DNA of 8,916 nucleotides from CAZWUL01 sp964636625 (GCA_964636625.1 CAZWUL010000039.1:1-8916); one strand, 5' to 3'. Shown: positions 1 to 4,969, numbered from the stretch's first letter. A program made the numbers and translations. The notes: a model not told the origin generated them from the sequence alone.

Positions 1-6
1 AAATAT

Positions 7-192
7 ATGGAAGAAGAGAAAATAATTAAAAAGGCAATGAATATTCTAATAAAAGAATTAGGACCTGTTGAAGCAATAAGGTTTTTAATACTTCCTAAAA
101 TTAAAAGAATGGAAAGTGTTAAAAGACATAGAAATTGGCAAAAAATGTTACATAAAGATTTATTTTTTGACGAAATTTTTACAGAAAAGTAA
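7..192 (+). CDS. Small hypothetical protein with an LGPVEAIRF-type motif, possibly 5'-truncated by the window edge
   Basis: A 61-residue basic protein of unknown function. It has an N-terminal helical stretch (residues about 4-17), a conserved-looking core LGPVEAIRFL (about 18-27), then a basic segment containing KRHRNW (about 39-44) and a short acidic end. The pattern 'LG-PV-[ED]-AIRFL followed by a charged [KR]xRxxW segment' resembles a widespread family of about 60-residue uncharacterised bacterial proteins, which I know only as hypotheticals. There is no signal peptide, membrane segment or cysteine. The frame is open to the window edge (only six bases precede the ATG), so the true start and ribosome binding site may lie outside; an internal Met at residue 12 is an alternative. 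It ends 58 bp before the phosphoglucomutase on the same strand, so co-transcription is possible. The reading frame is probably a real gene; no function is assigned. Confidence 0.6.
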   Translation: MEEEKIIKKAMNILIKELGPVEAIRFLILPKIKRMESVKRHRNWQKMLHKDLFFDEIFTEK

Positions 193-250
193 AAATAAAT
201 TCTATCTTACTTTGAGTTAAGATGTAGTGAAAAAGATTGGTGGTATTTAA

Positions 251-2191
251 TTGAATCATAAAGAACAATACAAGCAGTGGCTGAATAGTTCAGCTCTTGC
301 TGAGCAAGATAAAAAAGAGCTGCAGTCAATTGCAGATAATGAAGAGGAAATACAGGACCGTTTTTATAAAGACCTGGAATTTGGAACAGCCGGATTGCGC
401 GGGAAAATTGGTATGGGAACCAACAGAATGAACATTTATACGGTTGGAAAGACCACGCAGGGATTAGCCAATTATTTACTTGAAAATGTGGAAAATGCCA
501 AAGAAAGAGGAGTGGTTATAGCGCATGACTGTAGATACAAGTCCCGGGAATTTTCTGAAAGGGCAACCCAAATATTGACAGCTAATGAAATTAAGGTATA
601 TCTCTTTGAGGATATTCGGCCAACCCCTGAGTTATCCTTTGCAGTAACTGAGTTCGAGGCAGCTGCCGGAATTGTGATTACTGCCAGCCATAACCCACCG
701 GATTATAATGGTTATAAGGTATACAGCGAGAATGCTGCCCAGATATTACCGGAAGTTGCTGATAAAATTATTGAACAAATCGATAGCATTAAGGATTATG
801 CAAAAATAAAAACTGTTTCCCTTGAAGAAGCCGGAGAGAAGGGCTTATTTAAGTTAATCGGTGAAGAAATAGACCGCATGTATTATAAGAAGGTAAAAGA
901 ATTATCTTTGAGCCATAATGTAGACAAGGATATAAATATTGTCTATACACCATTGCATGGTACAGGTAATATACCTATTAGGACTATCTTAAAAGAAATG
1001 GGTTATAACAATGTTTTTGTTGATGAAGAACAGGCGAAGCCGGACCCCGAATTCTCAACAGTTGATTCTCCTAATCCGGAAAACCCGGAGGCTTTCGAGT
1101 ATGCAGTGAAACTGGGGAAAAAAGTTAATGCAGAGATATTAATCGCTACTGACCCGGATTGTGACCGAATTGCAGTGGCTGTTTCCCCTAACAGTCATTA
1201 CCATGAAAAAAGAGATACAGTTTATCCCACTGATGATCAAAAGGATCATACTGATACACAGATTCCAAATAGTAAATATGAAGAGACAAGAGATACAGCT
1301 CCACCCCACAGTCATTGCGAGGAGCGCACAGTTCCCCGTCATTGCGAGGAGCACACAGTTCCCCGTCATTGCGAGGAGCATAGCGACGAAGCAATCTCAT
1401 TCCCTGATGCTAAAAATAATTATATATTCTTAAATGGCAACCAAACCGGCGCCTTACTGCTGGACTATATTTTGAGCAGGAAAAAAGAGAAAGATGAACT
1501 GCCCGAAAATGGATTTATTATCAAAACGATTGTCACTTCAGAATTGGGCAGGGTAATTGCTGAAAATTATAACATAAAGGCCTATGATACCTTAACCGGA
1601 TTTAAATTTATTTGCAATAAGGCAATGGAACTGGAAAAGAAAGGCGACACCTTTTTGTTTGGTTATGAAGAAAGTATCGGGTATTTGGCCGGGGATTTTG
1701 TCCGGGATAAGGATGCAGTAATAAGCGCTATGTTGATTGCGGAAATGGCTGCTTATTATAAAAAACAGGGCTCAACCCTGATTGATGCCTTACACCGGCT
1801 CTATGAGAAATATGGTTATTTTCTTGAATATTTAGAATCAATCGTGTTAGAGGGTATGGAAGGTGAGCAGCAGATGGAAAAAATTATGACTGCCTTTCGG
1901 GAAGAATTCCCGGAAATACCAGAAATGAGAATAGCACGAAAGATAGATTATAAAACGCCATTCCAATATGATTATGAGACAAAAGAGAAAGAAGTTATTG
2001 ATATTCCCAGGTCAGATGTCTTAAAATGTATTTTTTCTGATGGCTCCTGGTATGCGGTTCGCCCTTCTGGTACTGAACCCAAGATAAAAATCTATATGTC
2101 TCTTGTGGGCAGAGGCAAAGCTGATGCAGAAAAAAAGCTCAAAAAATTAAAGTCAGTCATTTTCGGAAAAATAGAAAATATAATAAATTAG
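251..2191 (+). CDS. pgcA: Alpha-phosphoglucomutase / phosphomannomutase (PgcA-type) with a repeat-derived insertion
   Basis: Cytosolic alpha-D-phosphohexomutase interconverting glucose-1-phosphate and glucose-6-phosphate (perhaps also mannose phosphates) through a phosphoserine intermediate. All four family signatures are visible: active-site loop TASHNPPDYNGYKVY with catalytic Ser146; metal-binding DPDCDR (Asp301, Asp303, Asp305); sugar-binding GYEESIGY (residues 471-478); and phosphate-binding RPSGTEPK (604-611). The protein is 646 residues, against roughly 570-580 for PgcA-type enzymes. The excess is a low-complexity segment at about residues 312-388, encoded by repeats, lying between the metal loop and the LNGNQTG segment. 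The frame is intact across it, so the enzyme may still work with an exposed loop. The start is TTG at 251, supported by GGTGG at 239-243, seven bases upstream; no ATG lies nearby. The stop codon falls in a sequence shared with downstream repeats. The assignment to the family is secure; glucose versus mannose specificity is inferred. Confidence 0.95.
   Translation: MNHKEQYKQWLNSSALAEQDKKELQSIADNEEEIQDRFYKDLEFGTAGLRGKIGMGTNRMNIYTVGKTTQGLANYLLENVENAKERGVVIAHDCRYKSREFSERATQILTANEIKVYLFEDIRPTPELSFAVTEFEAAAGIVITASHNPPDYNGYKVYSENAAQILPEVADKIIEQIDSIKDYAKIKTVSLEEAGEKGLFKLIGEEIDRMYYKKVKELSLSHNVDKDINIVYTPLHGTGNIPIRTILKEMGYNNVFVDEEQAKPDPEFSTVDSPNPENPEAFEYAVKLGKKVNAEILIATDPDCDRIAVAVSPNSHYHEKRDTVYPTDDQKDHTDTQIPNSKYEETRDTAPPHSHCEERTVPRHCEEHTVPRHCEEHSDEAISFPDAKNNYIFLNGNQTGALLLDYILSRKKEKDELPENGFIIKTIVTSELGRVIAENYNIKAYDTLTGFKFICNKAMELEKKGDTFLFGYEESIGYLAGDFVRDKDAVISAMLIAEMAAYYKKQGSTLIDALHRLYEKYGYFLEYLESIVLEGMEGEQQMEKIMTAFREEFPEIPEMRIARKIDYKTPFQYDYETKEKEVIDIPRSDVLKCIFSDGSWYAVRPSGTEPKIKIYMSLVGRGKADAEKKLKKLKSVIFGKIENIIN
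1189..1398 (+). repeat. In-frame palindromic-repeat insertion inside the phosphoglucomutase gene
   Basis: About 210 bp, 70 codons, interrupt the conserved phosphoglucomutase fold without breaking the frame. The 3' end (1365-1398) is a full copy of the GTCATTGCGAGGAGC...GAAGCAATCTC element found as GTCACTGCGAG...GCAGTCTC at 2377, 3450 and 4777. Upstream of it lie two 27-bp partial units. Further upstream are decayed ones: 1192-1230 begins GTCATTACC and contains AGAGATACAG, and 1268-1310 also contains AGAGATACAG. The encoded peptide repeats HCEE-R/H-TVPR and ends HCEEHSDEAISF. The situation resembles the Rickettsia palindromic elements that insert in frame into proteins. The exact left boundary is uncertain because the older copies are degraded. 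Confidence 0.85.
1311..1391 (+). repeat. 27-bp tandem repeat, three units (nine codons each)
   Basis: Units begin at 1311, 1338 and 1365, each with GTCATTGCGAGGAGC. Units 1 and 2 continue with a 12-bp filler (GCACAGTTCCCC, ACACAGTTCCCC) and differ at one base. Unit 3 instead runs into the full palindromic element. The unit length is a multiple of three, so gain or loss of a unit leaves the phosphoglucomutase frame intact and adds or removes nine residues. Slippage or unequal crossing-over is the likely origin. Confidence 0.9.
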
Positions 2192-2371
2192 TATCGAGTC
2201 GTGAGTATCGGGTATTGAGTGAATACTGAGGGTATAAATGATGCAAAGATGAAACATTGGAAAATAAAATAGTCTAAGATTTTAGTAAACGATAATTTAT
2301 TACTAAAATATTAACTAAAAACTGATAACAGTCTTTATATATCAAATACTAAATACCAACGACTAACGACT
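2184..2371 (+). repeat. Heptad-repeat block downstream of phosphoglucomutase
   Basis: This is most of the 291-bp non-coding stretch between pgcA and the GIY-YIG gene. It contains four 7-bp units of the GTATCGA family (2191-2218), the linker GTGAATACTGAGGG (2219-2232), and a GATGCAAAGATG stretch. After an unrelated AT-rich part come one AACTAAA unit at 2313, AACTGAT and AACAGTC (2320-2333), and AAATACT/AACGACT units to 2371. The same series recurs at 2979-3078 and 4431-4551 with different numbers of units. The first base of the array is the last base of the pgcA stop codon. No open reading frame or RNA gene is visible here. Confidence 0.8.
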
Positions 2372-2376
2372 ATATT

Positions 2377-2412
2377 GTCACTGCGAGGGAGCAGGGCGAC
2401 CGAAGCAGTCTC
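2377..2412 (+). repeat. Palindromic repeat element, forward orientation, 5' of the GIY-YIG gene
   Basis: It begins GTCACTGCGAG and ends GAAGCAGTCTC, with ACTGC pairing with GCAGT at the ends. The interior (GGAGCAGGGCGACC) is a variant of the GAGCGTAGCGAC interior seen at 3450 and 4777. Its ends are the reverse complement of the ends of the element at 2828-2867, so the two bracket the GIY-YIG gene in inverted orientation. Confidence 0.85.
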
Positions 2413-2441
2413 ATCCTATTACGCCCACAAAAAATAGATTA

Positions 2442-2450
2442 TGCTATAGT
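2442..2450 (+). promoter_or_regulatory. Candidate extended -10 promoter for the GIY-YIG gene
   Basis: TGCTATAGT fits the extended -10 pattern TGnTATAAT with one difference. No good -35 is seen 17 bp upstream. Transcription would begin near 2457, just before the AGAAGGA ribosome binding site at 2467-2473. It lies inside the bracketed element, so the gene could carry its own promoter. Confidence 0.4.
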
Positions 2451-2482
2451 TATCATTAATTAATCCAGAAGGAATTAGCTAC

Positions 2483-2782
2483 TTGTATATGTCTGAGAAA
2501 AAACAATACTATCTTTATCTTTTAACCAATAACAACAACACTACCGTCTATACCGGAGTAACCAGCAATTTAATCAAAAGAATTTGGGAACATAAAAACA
2601 AATATGCCAAGGGTTTCACGTACAGATATAAGATCAATAAGTTAGTCTACTATGAAGTTTATGATAATCCGAATAATGCAATTGCCAGAGAAAAACAAAT
2701 CAAAGCAGGAACAAGAAAAAATAAAATTAATTTAATTAATTCAATGAATCCCGAATGGATAGACTTATTTGATGCCCTTTAA
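2483..2782 (+). CDS. Single-domain GIY-YIG endonuclease (YhbQ/UPF0213-like)
   Basis: A 99-residue stand-alone GIY-YIG nuclease domain, which in this superfamily cleaves DNA through a tyrosine-, arginine- and glutamate-based active site with a metal ion. The GIY half is represented by YYLYLLTN (Tyr10, Tyr12) and the YIG half by VYTGVT (Tyr23, Gly25). The helix LIKRIWEHK supplies Arg33 and His37, and AIAREKQIK supplies the metal-binding Glu70. The C-terminal KI-LI-S-NPEW-DL pattern is typical of this small subgroup. The length is normal and all key residues are present. The TTG start at 2483 lies nine bases after AGAAGGA (2467-2473); ATG at 2489 is the alternative. There is no fused DNA-binding domain. 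Inverted palindromic repeats on both sides and no operon partner suggest a mobile or repeat-associated role. The cellular role of these small GIY-YIG proteins is not established. Confidence 0.92.
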   Translation: MYMSEKKQYYLYLLTNNNNTTVYTGVTSNLIKRIWEHKNKYAKGFTYRYKINKLVYYEVYDNPNNAIAREKQIKAGTRKNKINLINSMNPEWIDLFDAL

Positions 2783-2827
2783 TATTATAAATAAGAAATA
2801 TTCAAAATACTGCGGGCAGCAATGCAT

Positions 2828-2867
2828 GAGATTGCCACGACATGTTTTCAACATATCTCGCAATGAC
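2828..2867 (-). repeat. Palindromic hairpin element A, reverse orientation, 3' of the GIY-YIG gene
   Basis: The ends are GAGATTGCCACG and CTCGCAATGAC, the reverse complement of the family ends seen at 1365-1398. The core GACATGTT / AACATATC pairs with one mismatch around a TTC loop, and TTGC pairs with GCAA outside. Compare the perfect core at 3146-3184. Confidence 0.85.
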
Positions 2868-2877
2868 AAGAAGAAGA

Positions 2878-3078
2878 GTATTGCGTATATCGTATAACGT
2901 ATACCGTGAATACTGAGAGAAGCAATGCTTGCAAGAATGCAAGATTGGAAAGCTGCAAGAATGAGATCGGGGTTTTTTAACTAAAAACTAAAAACTGATA
3001 ACAGTCTTTATATACCAAATACTAAATACCAACGACTAACGACTAAATTAGTATCGAGTATTGAGTGAATACTGAGGG
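2878..3078 (+). repeat. Heptad-repeat block A
   Basis: Four GTATNNC units (2878-2905) are followed by GTGAATA CTGAGAG, then a stretch rich in GCAAGAAT/GCAAGATT, GAGATCGGGG and a T run. Two AACTAAA units (2979-2992), AACTGAT, AACAGTC, AAATAC and AACGACT units follow to 3045. Then come AAATTAG and two GTATCGA-type units (3051-3064) with the same GTGAATACTGAGGG linker as at 2219. Different seven-base motifs each occur in tandem, with unit counts that differ from those in blocks B and C. Confidence 0.8.
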
Positions 3079-3145
3079 TATAAATGATGCAAAGATGGAA
3101 GATTGGAAAATTAAAAAAGAGCAGAATGCGCTGGCATAAATGAAT

Positions 3146-3184
3146 GAGATTGCCACGACATGTTTCAACATGTCTCGCAATGAC
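3146..3184 (-). repeat. Palindromic hairpin element D, reverse orientation
   Basis: GAGATTGCCAC...CTCGCAATGAC ends surround the perfect palindromic core GACATGTTTCAACATGTC (3157-3174). Downstream are only two GTATNNC heptads (3197-3210), against four at blocks A, B and C, then ATGAATACGG, which leads into the 286-bp repeat. It has the same core type as element A. Confidence 0.85.
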
Positions 3185-3311
3185 AAGAAGAAAAAGGTAT
3201 TAAGTATACCATGAATACGGTGGAAATAAGTGAAAGATAGTTTTCAGATTTTAGTTATCAGTTTACAGTTAAAGACAATATAAAAAATACTGAAGTTTCA
3301 GTTCAAGGCAT

Positions 3312-3403
3312 CAGATGAACACTCCTTTTGACAAGTTTTCATCTGTTATTTTATTAGAAAGTGTTACCTATGTCTTGAAGTTTTTTGTTACTCATATCCT
3401 GAA
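3312..3403. repeat. Possible insertion-sequence end remnant inside the 286-bp repeat
   Basis: It contains a hairpin with perfect 8-bp arms (CAGATGAA at 3312-3319, TTCATCTG at 3338-3345). Two related 17-bp direct motifs follow, GTTACCTATGTCTTGAA (3363) and GTTACTCATATCCTGAA (3387), spaced 24 bp apart and matching at 13 of 17 positions. Paired GTTAC-type motifs of this kind recall the multiple terminal repeats of IS21- or IS481-like elements. No transposase is present, and the relationship is from memory of such ends, so it is tentative. The second copy is at 4639-4730. Confidence 0.4.
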
Positions 3404-3449
3404 TTCGTATCAGACTAAATACTAACTACCAACGACTAACGACTATATT

Positions 3450-3483
3450 GTCACTGCGAGGAGCGTAGCGACGAAGCAGTCTC
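3450..3483 (+). repeat. Palindromic repeat element, forward orientation, 5' of hicBA
   Basis: Ends GTCACTGCGAG and GAAGCAGTCTC, interior GAGCGTAGCGAC; identical to 4777-4810. With the reverse-oriented element at 4268-4319 it brackets hicBA, as 2377 and 2828 bracket the GIY-YIG gene. Confidence 0.85.
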
Positions 3484-3534
3484 ATCCACTTCTACCCACA
3501 GAATTCAATCTATCATCCAAAATCTTAACTAAAA

Positions 3535-3573
3535 ACAAAAAACTATAAACTAAAAACCTAACCCCCAAATTAG
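3535..3573 (+). repeat. AACTAAA-family heptads before the hicBA promoter
   Basis: Units of AACTAAA, AACAAAA and AACTATA type lead to AACCTAACCCCC and AAATTAG. The last part recurs at 4849-4882. The stretch from 3574 to the hicB start holds the promoter and leader but no further repeat that I can see. Confidence 0.7.
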
Positions 3574-3617
3574 TTTCATTAAGATAGTTGATATTTTTTA
3601 ATCTATTAATAATATTA

Positions 3618-3626
3618 TGTTATAAT
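3618..3626 (+). promoter_or_regulatory. Extended -10 promoter for hicBA
   Basis: TGTTATAAT is an exact TGnTATAAT extended -10 element, about 107 bp before the hicB start. The hexamer 17 bp upstream (TTAATC) is a poor -35, which extended -10 promoters tolerate. An alternative is TTGATA (3588-3593), 16 bp, TAATAT (3610-3615). It lies between the repeat arms, so hicBA expression does not depend on outside genes. Confidence 0.55.
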
Positions 3627-3732
3627 TTAAGAAGAAGTTTTTGGTCTTAAGTATCCTTCTGAATGAAGCGAAATAAAAAATGTTAGGTATAGAATAAGAT
3701 GAAGATAAATTTATCCCAATTAGGAAAGGGTG

Positions 3733-3939
3733 ATGAAAATGATATTTAGAGTAGTTGTTGAGAAAGACGAGTCTGGTTATTATGTTGGCGAAGTGCCCGC
3801 TTTACCAGGATGTTTAAGTCAGGGTAAAACCATTGAGGAATTAAAAGTAAATATTACAGAAGCTATTGAAGGCTGGTTAGAGGTTATGAATGATAAGGCA
3901 AACAAGAAGAATAACCAAGTGTTCGAGATCTCAGTATGA
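3733..3939 (+). CDS. hicB: HicB-type antitoxin, short form
   Basis: Antitoxin of a type II HicBA module: it binds the HicA ribonuclease and blocks its active site. The protein is essentially one HicB/UPF0150 domain, a degenerate RNase H-like fold, with the signature ESGYYVGEVPALPGC followed by SQGKTIEELKVNITEAIEGWLE. At 68 residues it stops soon after this domain. It lacks the ribbon-helix-helix or HTH DNA-binding domain carried by longer HicB proteins, so direct autoregulation is not obvious. The start is uncertain: GTG 3730, ATG 3733 and ATG 3739 are in frame. AGGA (3722-3725) suits 3733, and GGTGA (3729-3733) suits 3739. The stop overlaps the hicA start by four bases (3936-3939), implying translational coupling with antitoxin made first. 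The pair sits alone between repeat arms. Confidence 0.9.
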   Translation: MKMIFRVVVEKDESGYYVGEVPALPGCLSQGKTIEELKVNITEAIEGWLEVMNDKANKKNNQVFEISV

Positions 3940-4157
3940 GTCACCCAATTAAACTTTGCTCTGGTGCCAAAACTGTTAAAAAATTCAAAAAAGCAGGATG
4001 GAAAACTAATAGACAGAAAGGCTCACATGTGATGATGGTAAAGGATAATTATGAATATACCCTGTCGATTCCATTACAAAAAGAACTGGGAGTCGGTATT
4101 TTAAAGAAATTAATTAATCAAGCAGGCTTGAGTGCCGAACAATTTAATAATTTATAA
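3936..4157 (+). CDS. hicA: HicA-type mRNA interferase toxin
   Basis: Small toxin (73 residues) of the HicA family, with a double-stranded-RNA-binding-like fold that cleaves mRNA when not held by HicB. The layout is typical: an N-terminal helix (AKTVKKFKKAGW), a strand leading to the catalytic-histidine motif KGSH (His31), strands MMVKDNYEYTLSIP, and a C-terminal helix ending KKLINQAGLS. The common P-x-H-x-E-L segment is present as IPLQKEL, with Gln in place of the frequent His; the main catalytic His is retained. The length is normal. The ATG at 3936 overlaps the hicB stop (ATGA) with no strong ribosome binding site of its own, so translation probably depends on hicB. The toxin looks intact and the module functional. 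The antitoxin-first order is common among HicBA systems. Confidence 0.93.
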   Translation: MSHPIKLCSGAKTVKKFKKAGWKTNRQKGSHVMMVKDNYEYTLSIPLQKELGVGILKKLINQAGLSAEQFNNL

Positions 4158-4267
4158 AAGAAATAAGATAATAAATAGTATAAAAGTATAATATGTATTT
4201 TAAAAAAGAAAAACAATAAACCTATTCCAGCAACTTATTGCTACAAATGATGTAGGAATAAATGAAT

Positions 4268-4319
4268 GAGATTGCCACGCCTACCGCTTAACATTAGTTA
4301 AGGGCAGGCTCGCAATGAC
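4268..4319 (-). repeat. Palindromic hairpin element B, reverse orientation, 3' of hicBA
   Basis: The ends match those of elements A and D (GAGATTGCCACG, CTCGCAATGAC), but the interior is unrelated. CTTAAC pairs perfectly with GTTAAG around ATTA, and outer GCCT pairs with AGGC. The family therefore keeps its ends while the hairpin core changes. Confidence 0.85.
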
Positions 4320-4329
4320 AAAAAGAAGA

Positions 4330-4551
4330 GTATTGCGTCTGTCGTATAACGTATACCGTGAATACTGAGAGAAGCAATGCTTGCAAGAATGCAAGATTGG
4401 AAAGATGCAAGAATGAGATCGGGGTTTTTTAACTAAAAACTATAAACTAAAAACTGATAACAGTCTTTATATACCAAATACTAACTACCAACGACTAACG
4501 ACTAAATTAGTATCGGGTCGTAAGTATTGAGTATCGATTGAATACGGTGGG
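4330..4551 (+). repeat. Heptad-repeat block B
   Basis: Four GTATNNC-type units (4330-4357, one altered to GTCTGTC) and the GTGAATA CTGAGAG linker come first, then a GCAAGAAT-rich stretch. Next are three AACTAAA/AACTATA units (4431-4451), AACTGAT, AACAGTC, AAATACT, AACTACC and AACGACT units to 4504. AAATTAG and four GTATCGA-family units (4510-4537) follow, running in register into the 286-bp repeat. Confidence 0.8.
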
Positions 4552-4824
4552 AATAAGTGAAAGATAGTTTTCAGATTATAGTTAACAGTTTACAGTTAAA
4601 GACAATATAAAAAATACTGAAGTTTCAGTTCAAGGCATCAGATGAACACTCCTTTTGACAAGTTTTCATCTGTTATTTTATTAGAAAGTGTTACCTATGT
4701 CTTGAAGTTTTTTGTTACTCATATCCTGAATTCGTATCAGACTAAATACTAACTACCAACGACTAACGACTATATTGTCACTGCGAGGAGCGTAGCGACG
4801 AAGCAGTCTCATCCACTTCTACCC
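4539..4824 (+). repeat. 286-bp direct repeat, copy 2
   Basis: Gap-free match to 3212-3497 with three differences seen by eye. It ends at the same CTTCTACCC; beyond it the sequences differ (CACAG versus GAACAG) until AACTATAAAC returns at 4849. The enclosed palindromic element is at 4777-4810, and the possible IS-end remnant at 4639-4730. Confidence 0.92.
4777..4810 (+). repeat. Palindromic repeat element, forward orientation, start of an empty slot
   Basis: Identical to 3450-3483. The next reverse-oriented element is only 101 bp downstream (4912). The intervening DNA holds AACTATA/AACTAAA heptads and AACCTAACCCCC but no gene, so this pair encloses nothing recognisable. Confidence 0.85.
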
Positions 4825-4911
4825 GAACAGATTTAGACAAAAAGCGAAAAACTATAAACTAAAAACCTAACCCCCAAATTAGCGCTATAAATTATGTGAG
4901 TATAAATGCAT

Positions 4912-4963
4912 GAGATTGCCACGCCTACCTCTTAACATTAGTCAAGGGCAGGCTCGCAATGAC
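4912..4963 (-). repeat. Palindromic hairpin element C, reverse orientation
   Basis: Same ends as elements A, B and D, and the same core type as B. The core is CTTAACATTAGTCAAG, which has one mismatch where B has a perfect stem. It is followed by heptad block C. Confidence 0.85.
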
Positions 4964-4969
4964 AAAAAA

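Larger units (their letters stand above)
3212..3497 (+). repeat. 286-bp direct repeat, copy 1
   Basis: Near-identical to 4539-4824 at a constant offset of 1327 with no gaps. By eye I see three differences (A3224/G4551 and two in the ATTTTAGTTAT / ATTATAGTTAA stretch), about 99% identity. It includes an 8-bp-arm hairpin, a pair of related GTTAC motifs, ACTAACGACTA heptads, the palindromic element at 3450-3483, and TCATCCACTTCTACCC. The similarity exceeds that of the surrounding blocks, pointing to recent duplication or gene conversion. Confidence 0.92.
2821..3573 (+). repeat. Left long direct-repeat arm flanking hicBA
   Basis: This covers most of the 947-bp gene-free stretch between the GIY-YIG and hicB genes. 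It matches 4261-4882 in order: hairpin element, GTATNNC heptads, a GCAAGAAT-rich stretch, AACTAAA heptads, AACGACT units, GTATCGA heptads, the 286-bp repeat, and finally AACCTAACCCCC with AAATTAG. This arm has about 150 bp extra (3061-3211), including another hairpin element. The two arms enclose hicBA and its promoter. No coding sequence is supported inside. Confidence 0.8.
4261..4882 (+). repeat. Right long direct-repeat arm flanking hicBA
   Basis: This covers most of the 968-bp gene-free stretch between hicA and the convergent thiF-like gene. It has the same order of blocks as 2821-3573, without the extra 150 bp and with different numbers of heptads. From 4158 to 4260 the sequence is AT-rich; the only structure seen there is a weak stem (TATTCC 4223-4228 with GGAATA 4255-4260, enclosing AGCAA/TTGCT) without a T run. 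Confidence 0.8.

Noticed and set aside
193..250. Terminator between the first small gene and pgcA
   Set aside because: The only stem is ATCTTA/TAAGAT (204-223) with an eight-base loop and no T run, too weak to call.
1311..1398. CRISPR-like array in pgcA
   Set aside because: The units are contiguous without unique spacers, are only 27 bp apart, lie inside a coding gene, and no cas gene is present.
1139..1433. Three overlapping reading frames of 70-90 codons on both strands across the pgcA insertion
   Set aside because: They exist because the repeat is free of stop codons in several frames. The repeated peptides (for example APRND or VIARS units) are shadows of the palindromic repeat, while the pgcA frame continues conserved enzyme sequence on both sides.
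2783..2825. Terminator after the GIY-YIG gene (AATATT repeated around ATAAATAAG)
   Set aside because: The stem is AT-only and short, and there is no T run after it.
2962..2978. Rho-independent terminator at GAGATCGGGG followed by a T run (also at 4415-4430)
   Set aside because: There is no inverted-repeat stem before the T run. The sequence is a conserved part of the heptad blocks.
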